From Bdellovibrionales bacterium (GTDB lineage Bacteria; Bdellovibrionota; UBA1018; CAIMNF01), in NCBI GenBank assembly GCA_947457605.1, contig CANGWP010000035.1:1-18100 (forward strand): DNA of 18,100 nucleotides, given 5' to 3'. Position 1 is the stretch's first letter, and every line of letters begins with the position of its first letter. The position numbers and the translations under genes were made by a program. The notes under the pieces were generated by a model, which saw only the letters and a program-made list of their open reading frames with translations, had not been told where the DNA came from and ran no database searches. Positions 14,799-18,100 of the stretch are shown here, in pieces.

Positions 14799-15262
14799 GT
14801 GCTTGGCTTGTAGTAGCCGATGATCCATGAAAAAATCCACATAGGGCCAATAAAAATGTGCTCAAGGGAAGTAAGGAATGCGGGCGACTTCTTTTCGTAC
14901 ATAAAATGTCCAAGCAACTGAAACACCCAGCCGAGCACTTGAAGCGCGATGAGGATGTTCACGGGCACATGCCGTGACCACAGATAATTCACATAACAAA
15001 AAAGTGTGAATGGGATGCCAAGCTTCCAGTCTACTTTGAGAGAAAAGACACTTCCGGCAAGGAGAAGAATCACGCCGAGGTCCACTGGGAACAGGCTTTG
15101 GGGAGCGGGGCTCCAAAGAACCACATGCGAAAGCAAGCCAAGGAGGCTGAATAAAACCAGAGGGATGCCAATAAAGTGGGTCGCCTTGTTTCCTTTGGTC
15201 CGGTGATATTGTTCGTAGTCCTTGAAGTAAATCATGAGAGCGGAGGTGGGAAGTGTCGTCAT
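14795..15262 (-). CDS. Mpo1-like (DUF962) membrane protein
   Basis: This is a 155-aa integral membrane protein of the DUF962/Mpo1-like family. Yeast Mpo1 is an Fe2+-dependent dioxygenase that shortens 2-hydroxy fatty acids. The family motif DYEQYHRTKGNKATHFIGIP provides His20, Asn25 and His29; the second motif LLGHFMYEKKSPAF provides His119 and the usual Glu-Lys-x-x-Pro-Ala. About four hydrophobic helices lie at residues ~30-50, 58-76, 83-97 and 101-118, with a further C-terminal one. A role in fatty acid or lipid turnover is inferred from the family. The start could be 15262 or the internal ATG 15235 (MIYFKDYEQYH); a promoter-like pair ending 6 bases before 15262 favours the former. The stop overlaps the M28 lipoprotein gene by ATGA, so the two are translated together. 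Confidence 0.83.
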   Translation of the reverse strand: MTTLPTSALMIYFKDYEQYHRTKGNKATHFIGIPLVLFSLLGLLSHVVLWSPAPQSLFPVDLGVILLLAGSVFSLKVDWKLGIPFTLFCYVNYLWSRHVPVNILIALQVLGWVFQLLGHFMYEKKSPAFLTSLEHIFIGPMWIFSWIIGYYKPST

Positions 15263-15268
15263 GAGCCA

Positions 15269-15296
15269 AGTCTAGCCAAGTTCTTGGCGGGGTCAA
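15269..15296 (-). promoter_or_regulatory. Candidate promoter of the DUF962-M28 operon
   Basis: On the minus strand TTGACC (15291-15296) and TAGACT (15269-15274) are 16 bases apart, and the -10 ends 6 bases before ATG 15262. There is no Shine-Dalgarno sequence. This is the best match to a standard promoter among the leaderless-type sites in the window. Confidence 0.5.
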
Positions 15297-15338
15297 GGAA
15301 AGGATGAGTTTGGCCGAGAAGATCAGGTGCGAGAAACA

Positions 15339-16430
15339 ATGAACCTGCGTCGGAAAGTTCCAATCTTGATCTTGATCGCGTTTCAGATCCTGCCTTCGGG
15401 CGCGAATGCTTCCCCTCGGGATTGCGCTCGGGAGGTTCTTGGCAAGCTGGCACTCGGGCGTGAGAAAGTCGCTGGCGCAGCACCCACCGGAAAACAGATT
15501 CAGGACGCAATCAAGGAGTCCATCCGAAAGGGGCTGAAACCCAAGGTTGTTCTTTTGAAGGCCGGCAAGTTTTTCTTTTATCCGACAGTGATGCCCAACA
15601 GAATTCTGGATACTGCCGCGAAGCTCGTGGCCGAAAAAGGCTGGAAGGGGCTGGCCTCGGTTCCATTTGAGTACATCCGCAAGGATGGCCTCACGGCCGT
15701 GGGGTTTGCGGTCTTTTACAAAACACTCGAGGGTACTCCCATTGAGATGGCCGACTTCCACTTTTTCACCAAAAACGAAAACGGAGAGTTTTTGAGGGAT
15801 ACCGCGGTTCCCGAGCGAAAAGACGGAATAACGGTCTATGTGGATGGCGTTCCGGAGGGGAATGTCCTTTACGGATACGGGGAAAAGGATTTTCGCACCC
15901 GTTTCGAAAAGCGGGATGGCGCGGTTTACATTCATGCAAAAGATCCGAAAGACATGATGAAACAAATGGAGTGGGCATCCGCAAAAGCCGGGAAGCCCAT
16001 TGCCGAACTCGAGATCCTGGGCCACGGCATGCCAGGCATGATGGAAATTGGTGGAGAAACCTTGAACTCCGAGAGTCTCCCCTCGCTGGAGGGTCGTGTG
16101 GTTCCTTTCGCCAAGGACGCCTTGATTCGGATTCAGTCCTGCAAACTCGGAGCAAATTACCGGTTTGGACTTGGGAAACCGGGCGAGAATTTCATGAATG
16201 GGCTAGGGACGCGTCTCCTCAACGAGGGGGGCAAGGTGGTGGCCTCAAACCGGATCATCTACGTCACAGGGAACTTCTCCGAGAAGGATCAGAAAACTCC
16301 GGACACCTGGGTGGAGCGAGTGGTCGATATTTATTCAGAACCCTTTTCTTTCCTCACTCACGCAGCATTTGAGGTCCTCCTGGAGCAGCAGGATCCCTAT
16401 CGCGAAGTGGCCATTCCGCCCAAGCGCTGA
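15339..16430 (+). CDS. Exported protein with a clan CD (caspase-like) His-Cys pattern
   Basis: This 363-aa protein has a signal peptide (MNLRRKVPILILIAFQILPS, cleavage likely after ANA at residue 24) and is exported. I do not recognise the N-terminal ~220 residues, which are alpha/beta in character. From residue 222, IAELEILGHGMPGMMEIGG is a hydrophobic strand ending in His229-Gly, and ALIRIQSCKLG is a second strand ending in Gln-Ser-Cys268. This order and spacing fit clan CD cysteine peptidases (caspases, clostripain, C80) and the DUF4347 family, as does the following F-x-x-x-L-x-x-x-L-L-x-x-G-x-x-V-x-A-S block (ENFMNGLGTRLLNEGGKVVAS). Peptidase activity is inference; the dyad could also be structural. 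A GTG start at 15327 is possible, but ATG 15339 gives a proper signal peptide. It is divergent from the DUF962 operon and ahead of alaS. Confidence 0.72.
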   Translation: MNLRRKVPILILIAFQILPSGANASPRDCAREVLGKLALGREKVAGAAPTGKQIQDAIKESIRKGLKPKVVLLKAGKFFFYPTVMPNRILDTAAKLVAEKGWKGLASVPFEYIRKDGLTAVGFAVFYKTLEGTPIEMADFHFFTKNENGEFLRDTAVPERKDGITVYVDGVPEGNVLYGYGEKDFRTRFEKRDGAVYIHAKDPKDMMKQMEWASAKAGKPIAELEILGHGMPGMMEIGGETLNSESLPSLEGRVVPFAKDALIRIQSCKLGANYRFGLGKPGENFMNGLGTRLLNEGGKVVASNRIIYVTGNFSEKDQKTPDTWVERVVDIYSEPFSFLTHAAFEVLLEQQDPYREVAIPPKR

Positions 16431-16455
16431 ATGAAAACCATTTAGCCCAAAATGC

Positions 16456-16484
16456 TTGCCCCGACCGGAGGGCTCCAGTAAGTT
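16456..16484 (+). promoter_or_regulatory. Candidate alaS promoter
   Basis: TTGCCC (16456-16461) and TAAGTT (16479-16484) are 17 bases apart. The -10 ends 9 bases before ATG 16494, so the transcript would start within a few bases of the start codon. A GGAGGG at 16467-16472 is too far from the ATG to act as its ribosome-binding site. Found by eye. Confidence 0.35.
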
Positions 16485-16493
16485 GATTGGCTT

Positions 16494-18100
16494 ATGACAG
16501 GCGCACAAATCCGTAAGGTCTTCCTCGATTATTTCAAGAAAAACGGTCACACCGTGGTGGACAGTTCCTCGCTCGTTCCTTCGAACGATCCGACCCTCAT
16601 GTTCACGACTGCCGGCATGGTCCAGTTCAAGGATGTGTTCCTTGGAAAGGACCCGCGTCCCTACACTCGCGCCTCTTCCTCTCAGAAGTGTGTGCGTGCC
16701 GGTGGCAAGCACAATGACCTTGAAAATGTGGGCTTCACCGCGCGCCACCATACCTTTTTTGAAATGCTTGGGAACTTCTCCTTTGGGGACTACTTCAAAA
16801 AGGAAGCCATTCATTTTGCCTGGGAGCTTGTCACCCAGGAGCTGAAGCTCCCGAAAGAGCGCCTGTATGTGACTGTTTTTGAGACCGATGATGAGGCCGC
16901 CGAAATCTGGCACAAGCAGGAAGGTGTGCCGCTCGATCGGATCTATCGGTTTGGGGAAAAGGACAACTTCTGGGCGATGGGCGATACGGGCCCCTGCGGA
17001 CCTTGCACCGAGCTTTTCATTGATCGCGGCGAGAAATATGGCTGCGGTAAGCCCACCTGCAAAATGGGATGTGATTGTGATCGCTTCATGGAGTTTTGGA
17101 ACCTCGTGTTCATGCAGTACGACCGCGACGCAAGCGGCAAACTGAATCCACTCCCAAAACCTTCGGTCGATACGGGTGCGGGTCTTGAGCGATTGGCCTC
17201 GATCCTGCAAGATGTCGACACCAATTACGACACTGACATTTTTGTCGACATCATTGGCAGAATCTCAAAGCTCGCAAACAAGCCCTATCTTCCAAAAACC
17301 AAGGACGAATCGGTATTCTCCTTCCGCGTGATTGCCGATCACGCGCGCGCAACGACCTTTTTGATTTCAGATGGTGTCATGCCCTCCAACGAAGGACGCG
17401 GCTATGTTCTGCGTCGGATCATGAGGCGAGCGATCCGTCACGGCAGGAAGCTTGGCTTCTCGGGCCCATTCCTGCATCAGTGCTGCGGTTATGTCATCGA
17501 TCAGATGAAAGAGGCGTTCCCGGATCTGACCGACAAGCGCGCATTCATCGAGCGCGCGGTGATGGCCGAAGAAGAACAATTCTTCAAGACGCTCGATCGC
17601 GGGCTTGGACTTCTTGATGAAGAATTGAAAAAACTTGGAGATAAGAAAACCCTCTCGGGCGCTGTTGCCTTCACCCTTTACGATACTTTTGGATTTCCCC
17701 TCGATCTGACCCGCACCATTTGCGAGGAGCGGGGAATCACAGTCGATGAAAAGGCCTTTGAGACCCACATGGAAAAGCAGCGCGAGGAATCGCGCAAGCA
17801 CTGGAAGGGCACGGGAGACGAGGTGCTCTCGGCCGAGTGGTACCAGCTTTCGGATCAGCTGAAGAAGGCGGGAAAACTTCCTGAGTTTGTGGGCTATGAG
17901 CACCTGGAAGCCACGGGAGAGACGCTTGCGGTGATTCCGTCCCAGGCTGCTGACGGATCCCTGCTCACTCTTGCGGTATTTTCCAAAACTCCTTTTTATG
18001 GAGAGTCGGGCGGGCAAACCGGCGACCGCGGACGCGTGCGTTCCGAGAAGGGTGATTTCGAGGCTGAAGTCCTTGATGTTCAGCGCCCGGTGCCTGAACT
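16494..18100 (+). CDS. alaS: Alanyl-tRNA synthetase (5' part; runs off the window)
   Basis: The window contains the first 535 codons of a class II synthetase that charges tRNA-Ala; the full protein is normally about 870-880 aa. The aminoacylation domain opens with TGAQIRKVFLDYFKKNGHTVV and continues with SSLVPSNDPTLMFTTAGMVQFK, QKCVRAGGKHNDLENVG and HHTFFEMLGNFSFGDYFK. The GDTGPCGPCTELF loop and VDTGAGLERLA are also present. The tRNA-recognition region contains ADHARATTFLISDGVMPSNEGRGYVLRRIMRRAIRHGRKLG. The editing domain begins at FYGESGGQTGDRG near the window end; its zinc-binding HxxxH and Cys motifs lie beyond it. No ribosome-binding site stands close to ATG 16494. Every motif expected in the part seen is intact. 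Confidence 0.97.
   Translation, partial: MTGAQIRKVFLDYFKKNGHTVVDSSSLVPSNDPTLMFTTAGMVQFKDVFLGKDPRPYTRASSSQKCVRAGGKHNDLENVGFTARHHTFFEMLGNFSFGDYFKKEAIHFAWELVTQELKLPKERLYVTVFETDDEAAEIWHKQEGVPLDRIYRFGEKDNFWAMGDTGPCGPCTELFIDRGEKYGCGKPTCKMGCDCDRFMEFWNLVFMQYDRDASGKLNPLPKPSVDTGAGLERLASILQDVDTNYDTDIFVDIIGRISKLANKPYLPKTKDESVFSFRVIADHARATTFLISDGVMPSNEGRGYVLRRIMRRAIRHGRKLGFSGPFLHQCCGYVIDQMKEAFPDLTDKRAFIERAVMAEEEQFFKTLDRGLGLLDEELKKLGDKKTLSGAVAFTLYDTFGFPLDLTRTICEERGITVDEKAFETHMEKQREESRKHWKGTGDEVLSAEWYQLSDQLKKAGKLPEFVGYEHLEATGETLAVIPSQAADGSLLTLAVFSKTPFYGESGGQTGDRGRVRSEKGDFEAEVLDVQRPVPE

Overview
The window comes from a Gram-negative bacterium that makes lipid A. It opens with the classic skp-lpxD-fabZ-lpxA-lpxB order and moves on to LPS-core glycosyltransferases. 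The gene content (one-chain glycyl-tRNA synthetase, several lipoproteins and exported proteins, a QC-like M28 lipoprotein, a DUF3108 lipoprotein) would suit a member of the former Deltaproteobacteria, such as a Bdellovibrionota-like lineage. No rRNA or other phylogenetic marker was compared, so that placement is a weak inference.

Region 1 (1-8346, + strand) is a tightly packed envelope operon: skp/ompH, lpxD, fabZ, lpxA, an in-frame lpxB-lpxK fusion, a DUF3108 lipoprotein, a WaaF-like GT9 heptosyltransferase and a GT4 glycosyltransferase. It closes with a rho-independent terminator. Several junctions are ATGA overlaps. LpxD, LpxA, LpxB and LpxK carry out the acylation, disaccharide and 4'-kinase steps of lipid A synthesis. 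FabZ supplies acyl chains, Skp chaperones outer-membrane proteins, and the two glycosyltransferases probably extend the core. A promoter-like site in front of the DUF3108 gene suggests a second transcription start inside the cluster.

Region 2 (8382-10097) holds glyS (glycyl-tRNA synthetase) on the minus strand and a divergent small acidic protein of unknown function.

Region 3 (10104-13850) looks like an accessory island. It contains two minus-strand AAA/DUF4143 ATPase genes. Each is open over its whole length except for one in-frame TAG: at codon 122 of the first and codon 16 of the second. Each gene is preceded by its own repeated-half-site operator-like DNA and, further upstream in the same orientation, by a copy of a repeated element that ends in a GGC trinucleotide tract (6 and 10 units). 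A 46-codon remnant of an IS3-type integrase C-terminus abuts the first copy. A Cys-rich exported protein of unknown family follows.

Region 4 (13848-18100) contains a minus-strand pair (Mpo1-like DUF962 membrane protein, then an M28/QC-like lipoprotein), a divergent exported protein with a His-Gly ... Gln-Ser-Cys pattern like clan CD cysteine peptidases, and the first 535 codons of alaS.

The main observations to follow up are the LpxB-LpxK fusion, the paired amber-interrupted ATPases with their duplicated GGC-tailed upstream element and helically phased dyads, a repeated promoter layout in which a TAnnnT-type -10 lies 6-9 nt before the ATG (leaderless-type mRNAs), and the clan CD-like exported protein. 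All gene calls were made by reading the sequence; no database search was run.
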